Made by a program: the position numbers and the translations under genes | The notes under the pieces: generated by a model | Database searches by the model: none | The model's input: only the letters and a program-made list of their open reading frames with translations | What the model was told of the DNA's origin: nothing | In this document: positions 11,366 to 23,000 of the stretch, one piece after another | How the letters are laid out: every line of letters starts with the position of its first letter | Position numbering within the stretch: position 1 is the stretch's first letter | Source of the DNA: Moringa oleifera | Lineage: Eukaryota > Streptophyta > Magnoliopsida > Brassicales > Moringaceae | NCBI GenBank assembly: GCA_021397835.1 | Contig: JAJFZO010000396.1 | Location: 186,001 to 250,000, forward strand | Reading direction: 5' to 3' | DNA length: 64,000 nt

Positions 11366-12080
11366 CAGTAGTAACGACTGCTGCTGCTGCAAGCAGCCGT
11401 GGCTGCTGTTTCTTGCAGCAGTGGCGACTGCTGCTGCTGCAAGCAGCCGTGGCTGCTGCTTCTTGCAGCAGTGGCTGCTGCTGCTGCAAGCAGCCGTGGC
11501 TGCTGTTTCTTGCAGCAGTGGCGACTGCTGCTGCTGCAAGCAGCCGTGGCTGCTGCTGCTTCTTGCAGCAGTGGTGACTGCTGCTGCTGCAAGCAGCCGT
11601 GGCTGCTGTTTCTTGCAGCAGTGGCGACTGCTGCTGCTGCAAGCAGCCATGGCTGCTGCTGCTTCTTGCAGCAGTGGGGACTGCTGCTGCTGCAAGCAGC
11701 CGTGGCTGCTGTTTCTTGCAGCAGTGGCGACTGCTGCTGCTGCAAGCAGCCGTGGCTGCTGTTTCTTGCAGCAGTGGCGACTGCTACTGCTGCTGCAAGC
11801 AACCGTGGCTGCTGCTTCTTGCAGCAGTGGCGACTGCTGCTGCTGCTACTGCAAGCAGCCGTGGCTGCTGCTACTGCAAGCAACCGTGGCTGCTGCTTCT
11901 TGCAGCAGTGGCGACTGCTGCTGCTGCAAGCTGCCGTGGCTACTGCTGCAAGAAGCAGCAGCAATGTTTGCTGCTGTTGCAAGCAGCCGTAGCTGTTGCC
12001 TCTTGCAGCAGCAACGACTGCTGCTGCTAGAAGCAGCCATGACTGCCGCTACTGCAAGCAGCCGTGGCTGCTGCTAGAAG
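11366..12080. repeat. GC-rich 50-bp minisatellite in CACTA element 1
   Basis: About 13 tandem units contain GTGGCGACTGCTGCTGCTGC, AAGCAGCCGTGGCTGCTG and TTTCTTGCAGCA. Unit length is about 50 bp and varies in steps of three through gain or loss of CTG triplets. CAGCC...GGCTG and TGCAGCA/TGCTGCA make each unit partly self-complementary. The motif lacks stop codons in most frames, which produces overlapping open frames of up to about 270 codons on both strands, rich in Cys/Ala/Leu or Gln/Ser. I do not consider these genes. Confidence 0.9.
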
Positions 12081-12162
12081 TAGGAGTAATGGTTGCTGCT
12101 GCTGTGGTTGCTGCTACAAGAGATGCAGCCGGATTAATGTATGCCAAAGTTAAAAGTCTGTT

Positions 12163-12470
12163 TAGGCCTTTAACGTCAGTTCTTCAAGAACTGGCATTAA
12201 AGGCTTATTACATAACTGGTGTTTTAACGTCAGTTCCTTGAGAACTGACATTAAAGGTTTAAGTGATAAATCTTTTAACGTCACTTTTTGAAGAACTGAC
12301 GTTAAATGTTTAAGTTATGGTTTTTTAACGTCAGTTCTTCTTTAATTGACGTTAAAAACCTTGTTTTTAATGACAGTTTTGAAATAACTGTCACCAAAAG
12401 TTTTAATAAACCTTTTAATGACAGTTTTTTAAGTAACTGTCATTAAATTAATGTCAGTTATTATAATTTT
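12163..12470. repeat. Right subterminal palindrome array of CACTA element 1
   Basis: Six modules follow the form TTTAACGTCAGTTCTTC, loop, GAACTGACGTTAAA. Toward the terminus they change to TTTAATGACAGTT...AACTGTCATTAAA, the form found at the left end. The gradient runs from the middle-array type to the terminal type. Confidence 0.85.
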
Positions 12471-12483
12471 TGTAGTAGTGTAT

Positions 12484-14087
12484 AACATGATTTAGCTATA
12501 CACTAAAATATTAAACAGATCAAAACATATAACTTAACAAAAATCTAATAGTAATTAACTCAACTAAAGCAAATATTATTCAAGAAAGTGACTGTAAATG
12601 AGATTGAATATCTCTCAAAGTCCCTTACACTTTTCCTCTCTTCTACAATATCATCAACCACAGAATTTCAATAGAATTCTTTAGGAAAAGAAATGAAAAT
12701 TGTAATGAAAAGCTATGACAATTACAAAGAGATTTTTTTTTTTTTTTGTAGAAACTTTCTTTTGCTTCTTATCAACATGTGAGAGTGCAATGAGAATGCT
12801 TAATCTGTGTGATCCATGGATGTCAACAACTAAAAATCCAATGCCTATTTATAGGAATTTAATGGCATAAGTTAGCATCAACTGGGGGGCGAGTGTAGTG
12901 CGCCCAGCAACCTTTGCCTTCAAGCTTAACATAGTTGATTTCACTTTGTAAGGTTTATTGAGACTCTTTCGAGATGTTTTATTAATTTTGACTTAATTTT
13001 GACACTCTTTGGCTTCATCAGAGTGGATCGATACCTTTAATTTCCTTCATTTTTGCTTAGATAGCTTAAGAACAGGTTTTCCAAATAAACTTCTATCGTG
13101 TCATTCAATTCACTTAAATCCTAGGCTTGATTTTAATTGTTAATTGTAATTCTTAGTCTTCTCATTCATTTTTTCCTTTTTAATTTATATAATTTTTGAC
13201 CTAAATCTCTTCAACTAACTAAAGAATTTAGTCTAAATTATTGTAGAGTGCACCACGTTTAGGCAAACTACCACGTTAACGACTCTATCTGCCATGTATG
13301 AGTTCGTTACTAACTAGACAGGTATGCCTCCACTCAAACGCCATTAAGTCAATGCTACCTACCACATCACCTCTTTTTTTCCTATTATCTTTTTAGGCTG
13401 ATGTGGCAGCATTATTTAATAATGTCCAGCCATGTCAATTAATGAATGGATAAATGAGTACAGTTCCAACCATACCGCTTCATCAGCATTGCACCACGAA
13501 TGCTCTACCAACTAAATCACCTTACCACATCATCAGTATTTTAATACTATTAATAGCTATACTACCTTGTCGACAAAAAACTTCTTAACTAATGTTCTAC
13601 CATGTGAATACATTGCCCTACGTCAACAGTGGTGCCCTATTTACGTCGTACCACATTAGCTCTCCCTACAACATCAATAACATCGCTTTCAAAGAAGTTA
13701 TTCTTTATAACAACTTTACTCAATGACTAATTCTCTTTAAAAGGTTTCCTTTCACTCTTTCGAGCCTTCCTTATAGTCTTCCTCATTATTCTACCTAAGA
13801 AAACACACTCAGCTTTATTTAATTCCTTCAAGTCAACTAGAGAAGAACCTTTCTCTTCTTAGCGATGTTTTCTCTCTCTAAGCAATCTCTCATTATATTT
13901 TACTCTCTCCTTTTCTTTGCTTTAGCTAATATAGAATTCATAGGTCCCTCATCTAATTCCATTAGCATAGTTTTCCATAAAAGCGACAACGTTGTTCTTT
14001 AGATTTTCAATAATTGCAAAATTTAGGTATCAATAATTGTCCCTATTTGTTTACTTTCAAAAATTAAAAATAAAATAAAAACCTAAA
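12484..14087. other. Spacer between CACTA elements, no gene seen
   Basis: Noncoding, moderately AT-rich. A block at 13240-13660 is rich in ACCAC/CACCA words (TACCACATCA, GCACCACGAA, CTACCACATC) in degenerate form, suggesting an old LTR or tandem-repeat remnant. No open frame, splice pattern or family motif is recognisable. Confidence 0.4.
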
Positions 14088-14159
14088 GACGACAAAAAAT
14101 ATTTCTATTGTTAGAACATTATTACAAATTGTTACCTATAAAAACATGTTATCTATTCT

Positions 14160-14530
14160 TTGAGAATAAGTTTTTATGAGAATAATGATATTATAAAAAT
14201 TTTTGTGAATACATCTTCGTAAGAAGTTTTGTGAAATTAAATTTCTTTTGAAAACTTAAGTCCTTGAGAGTATTCGGTAAGAAAATTCTTACAAATATAT
14301 TTTCATATGAAATTTCACATGTTCTTAACGAAGAATTTTCATCAAAATTTTCACGTGTTTTTATAGAAAAATTTCATAAAACATTTATTTATTCTTACAA
14401 AAAAAATTTATAACAATTTTTACATATTCTTATGGAAAAATTTCATAAAAAATTTTATGCGTTCTTACAAAAAAATTTTGTGAGAAACTTGCATGTAATT
14501 TTTCTTAAGATTTTCTTTCTATTGCAATAT
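14160..14530. repeat. Subterminal AT-rich repeats of putative CACTA element 2
   Basis: Degenerate units of about 55-65 bp contain ATTCTTA(C/T)(A/G), AAAAATTTCATAAAA and TTTTGTGA words in direct and inverted orientation. Words such as TTTTGTGAGAAAC resemble TTTTGTGAAAAAT next to the opposite end near 23150. Confidence 0.5.
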
Positions 14531-14689
14531 CTCATCATATTTATTCATATTCATTTAAATAAATTAGTTTATAATAAATTTTATACGTAACAAAAAATCA
14601 CGAAAAATAATTTAATCTAATAATATTTTTCATTAAAATTTCAAAATTAGATTAAAATATTATTAAAAATTATTTAAATATGGTCAACT

Positions 14690-16960
14690 GAATCATCATC
14701 ATCATCATTAACTTTATCAGCATCACCAATCATGCTAGAAGCACCTTGTGTACTTGGAAGATCTTGTTATCCACTCAACTGTTTAACAAGTTTATTGTGA
14801 AGGTTTTGTCGGAGAGCATTTCTTTCTTGAGTTCATTTTATGTGCAGTCTCTTATCCTAATCTATCTAAACATCTTTTCTCTCAAGTCTCTCTATTAGTT
14901 CTCTATCATATACATTCTCTTTGAAGTTGTCCTTTTATTTCTTTCTTTTCTTCTTCTCTTACAGCATATTCTCTCTAATGACATTCTTTCATCTTTACAC
15001 ATTCTCTGATCTAATTATTATTGCATATCTTTAAGACAAAACATCATATGTTATATCATGACACTAGATGGAACATGTGAGGACTAAGAAATAAAGTCAA
15101 ATGATCCATAAAAAGCAAACTCAAAACCAAACCCGGATACCTTACCCCTCTTATTCTTTCTACCTATAGCCTAAAAAAAGAAGGCAAAATCATCAACAAG
15201 TGATACTAAGGCAAGGGTATGCTTTTTTAATTTGTCATAACCAGTCTATACATAATTGGTAGCAAAAAAATCAATACTTATTTAATCAAGATAAATAAGT
15301 ACTTACATATCAACAAAACCACATCGTTGTTGATTAATTAACCAAATGCAACTCTATTGGTACAATTTCATCTCAATACCTATAAGTCATACTACAAAAT
15401 TTAAATGAGAAAGAAGCTATATGAAAATAACTTACCAAGGCCATCTTTGTATACATGCCTCAAGATACTCAAACTATGATTAAACATACCAATAGTACCA
15501 CATCTATGCATCAAAGCCAAGAAATAAGTTTTCAATTACCTTTACTTCAAATGATATAAAATATTTCTTTTCATTTGTAAATCTTGTTTCACTGATCTAA
15601 CTATCTATGAACTGGAGCATCCAAATAACGAAAATTCTAAATCTAAGCATTTGCATTGCTCTTTTACACCATTTAACACATTTTTTTTTATTTTTTATTT
15701 TTTACATTAGTTTTAAGCAATACATATTGTTATAGCGACACATATGTTTTGTCTTATGTACTCACATAAATCTATGCAGCTTTCTTTTCGTTGCCCTTGT
15801 GCTAGTCTCCTCATTATGGTTTAACTTTCGAAAGAGCTCCAGCATAATGGGATCCCTCCCAAGTTGACTAGCTTAACAAATAGTAAACGATAAATAAAAA
15901 TTAAAAGTGTAAGTAAATATATAATAAGCACACAAAAATAATTAATCAAATTGAAAACTTACCATTTGTCTTGTTGCTTAAAAATAAAAATAGATCCTCC
16001 TTGATGAACAACAGCTTCACTAACAACCCAATTATTCTTATTTTGCTATGATATATACAAGAAAGTTAGGTCTATCATCCATTTAGCCTATAATGCATCA
16101 CGAATCTGTGGGCTCATCCATGTTTGCTTTGACTATTCTGTTTTGATGGATGCATGACTCAATAAAATAACACCTGTAAACTTAGTCTTTTACAGTCGCC
16201 TAACAAAACCATCCATAAGTGAATCCCACCTACACATTTTCTGCAACAACATTAAATTTAAATTAGTTAGTTGAACATGTAAAATAATTATAATTATAAT
16301 TATAATTATAATTATAAGAATGATATATATCACCAATTGAACAACAAGAATATTTCATATTACCTAACATTTGGCATACCACAAGACATGGATATCATTC
16401 GGATCTTCACGCCATCATATTTATGGCTAATCATACTTCTACTTAATAATTCTAAATATGATAACAATAGTCCTAGATCTTGGTAACAACCTATAAAAAA
16501 GAAGTGAAACTAAACAAAATAACATAAAAAATATAATAAAATAGGTAATATTTATATAATTATAATATAATAAAAAAGTTAAGATATCATACTCTTTCTC
16601 AAAGGGCTTAATATATAATCTACTATCACCTGCTAGACATGTTCATTTAGTAGATGATGTATGAATTATAGCATCTCGAAGTGATGGTATATGTGTAGAG
16701 GAAGATGTAGCCGAGGTAATGGTATATGCTTAGAGGATAATGGTCAAGGTGATGGTATGTCAACTAAAGGTAATAGAGCTAAACGCAATGATGCTTTAAT
16801 GGAAGGTAATGATGCATGCAGGGAATGTGATCCGGTAGCAGTGGAAGGTGATGTAGTGTAAGTTGTAGGAGATGTGTCCAATATGAAGGACCATCTACCC
16901 TTAGCTCTACCATTATGGCCACCACATCCCCCCCTCTTTGGTATCTGTAAAGAATGAACA
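14690..16960 (-). pseudogene. Transposase_24 (Ptta/EnSpm)-like protein remnant
   Basis: Read on minus from about 16945, a Gly/Arg-rich start (P-K-R-G-G-C-G-G-H-N-G-R-A-K-G-R) is followed by a Ser/Thr/Pro/His-rich stretch. A middle part near 16150-15970 reads W-M-S-P-Q-I-R-D-A-L-W-A-K-W and V-H-Q-G-G-S-I-F. A late part near 15870-15790 reads S-Q-L-G-R-D-P-I-M-L-E-L-F-R-K-L-N-H-N, and a tail near 14760-14690 is Asp-rich. This is the layout of the TnpA-side protein of plant CACTA elements (PF03004-like). Stops and probable intron remnants interrupt it. Assignment is by motif recognition; a database search would be needed to settle it. Confidence 0.6.
16284..16316. repeat. (AATTAT)n microsatellite
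   Basis: About five perfect copies of AATTAT/TAATTA in a row inside the degraded transposase region. Confidence 0.85.
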
Positions 16961-17318
16961 TAACATGTTTAGATCGAGAATTAATAATAAAATCTCAATT
17001 CAATTGTTTTTGTAATACATTTAATGATGCATCTTAACAATCAAGCACTATCAATAATGCAATCACTAAAAGTTTTATCTTCATCATTACCATGACGGGC
17101 CCTAACGGCAAGCCGAGCACTCTATGCCCTGAAGTGAGAAATGGTAGAATTGTCTTTTTTCCTTTGTTTAGTTTCGTTAGATGACATTTAACCTTGATAT
17201 TCATTTTGGTTGATGTTTTTAATGAAAATCAAGAAAAATAAGAGTCGTCACTAATTTTTTTATGGTGAGATTGATTATAGAAAATACTTTTACTTTTTTC
17301 AAAAATCTTTTCTTCATT

Positions 17319-17320
<2 letters not shown>

Positions 17321-17355
<35 letters not shown>
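17321..17355. repeat. (AG)n microsatellite
   Basis: About 17 uninterrupted AG dinucleotides, the longest simple dinucleotide run in the window. Confidence 0.95.
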
Positions 17356-17357
<2 letters not shown>

Positions 17358-17579
17358 CAAAAGAAGGTAAAAGAAAAGTTTTAGTACTAGTCAAATTTTA
17401 CCAAGAAGATTGGGTATGTGAGTTAGTTACGTGTCAAGGTCTGTGAGTTAGTTACGAGTGAGGAAAGATTAGCATCTTTACAACACTTAAAATTGGTACT
17501 AGTTAAAAGAAAAATGTATTCTATATCGTAATAAAAAAGATGTGGACTTGATTCCCATACAAAGTGATACACAATTACA

Positions 17580-19760
17580 AAAAGAAAACCTTTTTATAGA
17601 ATACATGAATGATGTAAATTTAGTTTCCAAAATTATTTTATTTAAGACCCCAAAGATTGGCTTGTATCAATAATTTTGCATTACAAGGAAAATGTGTTTT
17701 TCTGACAGTTAAAAGTGACCATCATGATATTTATGATTTTCGATGGTTTTCGTGGCAGTCAAACCAACTCATAATAAATATGTTCATTTATCGCTTATTT
17801 TTTTGTTATTTGTGGCATTTATGACCATCAGTGAAGGATTTCATTTTCTCAATGATTTTTTATGCATATTGCCGGGTTTTAATCACCAGGATTTATTTGA
17901 CATTAACAAGTCTTTCCTCTTTTTTTGCCTCATTTGCAAGTGACGGTTTTAGAGGCAGTATCTTCAGTATTTTATAAGATTTATTGCATCTCGCTTCATT
18001 ATTGTAGTCTTCTAAAGCTCAAATTTTTCGTCTCGCTTACTCCATCATGAAGATTAAAACTCAAAAGAATCCCCAAACTGAAACCCTAATTTCTTCACCT
18101 GTGCGACATAGCATGGATTGACCTCATTTCAGGTATACATGTAATTCTTTGTCTTGTTACATGAGTTTTCTTCAAATTAATTTAACTAATTCATATACTA
18201 GAGAATGTCAATTCTTTGGTAAATCTATTATATATCGTTGATCAATTCTCTATCCTTTTTTTGTTTTGTTCTTGGATGGACTTGCATTTTGGAGAGTGCT
18301 TCATGTTTGGTGTCTCTAATAGAGAGAAAACCTTTTTAAAAGATGCACCAATGATGAAAATTTAGTTTTCAAAATCATTTTGGTTAACACCCCAAAGATT
18401 GATTTTACTAAGCCTCAGAATCTTGAAAAAAATGCAAAGAAAGAATCTTGCATTACAAGGAAAATGCATCTTTCTAACGATTGAAAGTGATCATCAGGAT
18501 ATGGTTTCTAATGGTTTCTTGACTATCAAGCCAACTCTCAATACATGTGTTTATTTATCGATCTTTTTTTTTTTTTTTTGTTATTTATGGCGGTTATGAT
18601 CGCCAATGAAGGGTTTGATTTTTTCAAGGGTTTTTTATGCATACTAGCGAGTTTTTATTGTCACCATTTATTCAACATTAACAAGCCTTTTCTTCACGTT
18701 CACCTCATTCATGAGCTATAGCTTCATAGGTAACATCTTTAGTACTTTCCATGATTTGTCACATCCAACTTCGTTACCCTTTTTGAAGTCTATTAAAGCT
18801 CCAATTCTTCTTCCCTTAGCTCCATCATGAGATTAAAGCTCAAAATTAAGGAATCTTCAAATTGAAATCCTAATTTCTTCACCCGAGTGACATAGTATAA
18901 ATTGATCCCATTTCAAGTATGCATGCAATTCTTTACCTTGTTATACGAGTTTTCTTCAAATTCTTTCAAATTATTCATATATTAGAGATTTTTAATTTCT
19001 TGTTAAGTTTACTACACGTCATTGATTGATTCTTTATCCTCTTTGGTTTTGTTCTCAAAAGGACTTACATTTTAAAGAGTGCTTTGTTTTTAGTATCTCT
19101 GGTAGAAAGAAAACCTTTTTTAAGGATGCAAAATGATGAAATTTTGGTTTCGAAAATCGTTTTATTTAAGACAACAAAGGTTGGCTTATACCAAGTCTTC
19201 GAATCTTGAAAAGAAATTTAAAGAAAGTATTTTTGCACTATAAGGAAAATGCATTTTTTTCAACGGTTGAAAATGACCATCAGGATATTTATGGTTTTCA
19301 ATGATTTTTGTGATGGTCAAGCCAACTCCTACTAAATATGTTCATGTATTGGTCCTTTTTTTGTTATTTATGGTAGTTATGACCGCTAGTGAAGGATTTG
19401 ATTTTCTCCATAGTTTTTTATGCATACTGGCGAGTTTTAATTGCCAAAATTTATTCGATATTAACTAACTTTTTCTCCCCATTTGCCTCAATTGCGAGCG
19501 ATAGCTTCAAAGGTAGTGTCTTCAGTAATCTCCAAGATTTGTCACATCCAGCTTTGTTAACTCTTTGCAAGTCCATCGAAGCTCAAATTCTGTGTCTCCC
19601 TAGCTCCATCATGAAGATTAAAGCTAAAAATTGAGGAATTCCTAAATCAAAATCCTAATTTCTTGACTCAGGTTGACCTTATTTCAGGTATGCCTATAAT
19701 TCTTTGCCTTGTTACATGAGTTCTCTTTAAATTTTGTCAACATATTCATATATTGGAAAG
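17580..19760. repeat. Tandem triplication with units of about 740-780 bp
   Basis: Three diverged copies start with GAAAACCTTTTT near 17586, 18327 and 19110. Shared landmarks in each, in order: CCCCAAAGATTG (or a variant), ACAAGGAAAATG, GACCATCAGGATAT, TTTTTATGCATA, TTAACAAG, CTCCATCATGA, AATCCTAATTTCTT and TTGACC..ATTTCAGGTAT. Open frames in the three copies (17743-17943, 18399-18599, 19389-19634) lie at different places, so the unit is not a conserved coding exon. The third copy is cut short near 19760. Confidence 0.85.
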
Positions 19761-19808
19761 CGCCAATATAATATTATATTAATTATGAATAAATTAGCAT
19801 ATATATAT

Positions 19809-19984
19809 TACATTATATATATAACATTAAATATACATTCATTAGCAAATCTATTTACAATTGATGTCATAATTGATGAAGTGGTAATCTATGTATATAT
19901 TACATTATATATATAACATTAATTATACATTCATTAGCAACTCTATTTACAATTGACGTCATAATTGATGAAGTGGTAATCTAT
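19809..19984. repeat. 92-bp tandem duplication
   Basis: TACATTATATATATAACATT starts at 19809 and again at 19901. Both copies carry CATTCATTAGCAA, TTACAATTGA and CATAATTGATGAAGTGGTAA and differ at only a few positions, so the duplication is much younger than the surrounding repeats. Confidence 0.9.
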
Positions 19985-19989
19985 TTAGC

Positions 19990-22900
19990 ATACTTATCAC
20001 CACAATAATTATATATGTACATATATGTTTGCTTTATGATTACATATAATATATATCTATAAACTTATAGTTCTGCAATTGAATGTACATAGTCCATTTA
20101 CACTTAATTTCATTATAATTTTATAATTGAATACATTTACATACATACCTTGCAAAAAATAATTTTAATTTCATTATAATCTTAATTTATGTTATTATCT
20201 ACATTGTCATAAGATATAATTACAATCATATAATCAAATCCTCAATTAGAAAAATATTAATTTAAAATGTATTATTTTATAAAATTTTAAAAACTACAAT
20301 TATGTCGAAATAATTAAAAAATAAATTAGTGTAAAATTAACTTTAATTTAATTTTTTTAAAATAAATAAAAATATATAAAATTAAAATTTACCTTCTTAT
20401 GTTACTCAAATTTCAATATTTTTTTACCATAAAATTAATTATAGTTATATAGAATTAATTACAATTAACAATACAACTCATTATTGATTGCAATTATATA
20501 TTTTATTTACTTATAATTATTATATTATTAAAATATTTTAATTTTTTAAAAAATCATAATTTGAAGATAATATTAATTTAAATCATAAATATTTAATTTA
20601 AAAAAAATTCAATGATAATTTTAAAGGATAAACCGTGGCTGTGCCGACACATTTAATATTGCCATGAACATGTCCTTGGCAATGTTCTTAGTGAATATAT
20701 ATATAACTTTAATTTTGTGATTACGAAAGATTGACACGATGAAAGTTGTGGCAATTTTTTTACTTAAAATTATTGAGGTAACGTCTATGGTAAATTTTTT
20801 TCATACTTAATAAAATTATATTTTTTAATTTAACAATCAACCAAAATTATCATAGAAATAACCGTGGTAATTAAATTCGGAATATTATCATAATAATTTT
20901 TATGGTAATGTTTTGAAACTGCAAATTATTGTTACAAAAATTATGAAATTAAATTTATTTTTAAATTATAAAAAATTACCACAAACATTTTTCATGGCAA
21001 TGATAAAGTCATAATTGTCACTAATCTTTTTATTAAAACAAAAAGAAACATAAATTTCATCCCAATTACAATGAATTGCCACAAACATGTCCATGGCAAT
21101 CATGCACACAATATTGTTGCAGTTATGTTCATCTCAATCTTCCTATAAATAAAAAATTAATTAGAAAAATTAATTTAGTATAAAAATGCAATAAATTGTC
21201 ACCGGCACATCTTGATCATATTAATTATAAATAAATTAACATGTATATACATGTAATTATTATGATGATAAAAATGCTAAATAGATTAGCAAATCATTAG
21301 TGATGACAGCAATTGTAAAAACCATAAAAAATATCAATTAATAATAAAAATCAAATAGTCTAATTATTCAATATGAATACAATAGGACAACATATACTAA
21401 TGTACAAGTATTTACGTATAGGATTAATCTAAGTAGCCAAAAACTTTATGTTTACGAGATGCAAGATACCTAAGGTTTTCAAATTCCTTACTAATAACAA
21501 TATAGTGCAACCTAGTAAATGGTCCATTCTATTTTAAATATTATCTAAACTTTTTAGCAGACTTATAAGATCTATACATATTAGACATACTTAACTTTAA
21601 TATTTAAATAAAAAATTTAGAAGTTAAAGATAAGATAAGAGAAATCACATTAGTATACAAGATATATTATAAGGTTATGTCAACTACTTTAAATCCTAAA
21701 GCTAAAAAAAGATGTGCTAATCTATTTATTATTGATGTTATATATATATATATATGTGTGTGTATGTGTTTATATTACAATAACATATAATATGTCTATA
21801 AACATATGATTGTGCAATTGAAGGTATATAGTCCATATACACTTAATTTTATTATAATCTTATAATTAATTTCATATATTCACATATATACTTTGTAAAA
21901 ATAATTTTAATTTTATTACAATCTTAATTTACATTATTATCTAATACATTATCATATAATCAAATTCTCAACTAGAAAAACATTAATTTCAAACATATTA
22001 TTGTAACAAAATTTTAATAAAGATAATTATAATAAATATAATTATAATAAAATAATTAAAAATAAATAATTTAATATTTAATTAATTTTAATGAATTTAT
22101 TTTAAAAATAAATTAACAAAAATATATCAAAATTAAAATTTACCTTCTTATAATACTCAAATTTCAATAATTTTTCACTAAAAAATTAATCGTAATTACA
22201 GATGATTAATTGCATTTAAGATTACAATTATTATTGATTGTGATTATATATCTCTACTTAATAATTATATAATTAAAAATTTATTTTCTACAAGCAAATT
22301 CACAACTTGAAGATTATAATTATTTAAATGATAGAATAAATTTATTTTTTTCTAAAATTCCAAAAGACATATTGTGGTGATGATAATACATATAATATTG
22401 CAACGGATGCCTCTAAGGCATTGCTGATACTTTTAATACATGTCCATGGCAATATTTTTTGTATTTAAAAAAAACAGTCATTTTGTGATTAAAGAAAGAT
22501 TGCTACCATTAAAGCCAAGGCAACCTTCTTACCTAAAATTGGTAAGGTAACACCTGCATTTTGTAAATTTTTTCACGTTGAATCAAATTAATTAAAAAAT
22601 ATTTTCAATCTTACAATCAACATAACTTGCCACATAAATGACCATGGCAATTATATTCAAAACATATTTGTTAGAATTTTCATGGTACTTTTTTAGAATT
22701 AAAAAAATTACCACAGACATGTCCATGACAATTGTAAAATCAATATTATCATGGAAGTATCTGTGATAACATTTTTATTATTAAACAATAATAAAAAATT
22801 AAATTAATGATTTTTTATATTTCAAATTTAATAATTTGAAAAATAATTTTAATTTTTTATTATCAAAGTTTACCATGAAAATGTTTGTGATATTATCTTA

Positions 22901-23000
22901 ATATTTATAATAATTATTTAGCATAATAATATTTTCAAATATTGTAATGGACATGACCGTGGAATGTTATCTATAGATTATAAAGATTAAAAAATAATAA
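19990..23000. repeat. Tandem duplication of about 1.74 kb carrying palindromic CATGG modules
   Basis: The block from about 20000 is repeated from about 21740. Anchor pairs: AAACTTATAG..CTGCAATTGAA at 20061 and AAACATATGA..GTGCAATTGAA at 21800; CAATTAGAAAAATATTAATT and CAACTAGAAAAACATTAATT. Both halves contain many modules such as TTGCCACAAACATGTCCATGGCAA (about 21070) and GTCCATGGCAATATT, whose arms TTGCCA/TGGCAA are inverted. They occur at least at 20640, 20750, 20860, 20980, 21070, 22380, 22440, 22640, 22720 and 22890. In context they look like the subterminal binding-site region of CACTA element 2. Confidence 0.7.

Larger units (their letters stand above)
9585..12480. mobile_element. CACTA element 1: complete non-autonomous EnSpm-type transposon (2,896 bp)
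   Basis: The termini are perfect 12-bp inverted repeats: CACTACTACAAA at 9585-9596 and TTTGTAGTAGTG at 12469-12480, each flanked by TAT. CACTA elements are cut-and-paste DNA transposons moved by a TnpD-like transposase aided by a TnpA-like protein that binds subterminal repeats. No transposase frame is present, so this copy would depend on an autonomous relative. The interior is unusual: a left palindrome array, about 450 bp of AT-rich spacer, a roughly 190-bp direct duplication, a middle palindrome array, a GC-rich 50-bp minisatellite, and a right palindrome array. Intact ends and TSD suggest a fairly recent insertion compared with its neighbours. Confidence 0.93.

Noticed and set aside
11186..12241. 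Long open frames on both strands (up to about 270 codons) rich in Cys/Ala/Leu or Gln/Ser
   Set aside because: All are translations of one 50-bp tandem repeat without stops. They overlap each other in several frames and have no start context, splice logic or family match.
17743..19634. Three small plus-strand open frames in the triplication, possible duplicated small protein
   Set aside because: The frames sit at non-equivalent positions in the three copies and their translations do not align, so the unit is not coding.
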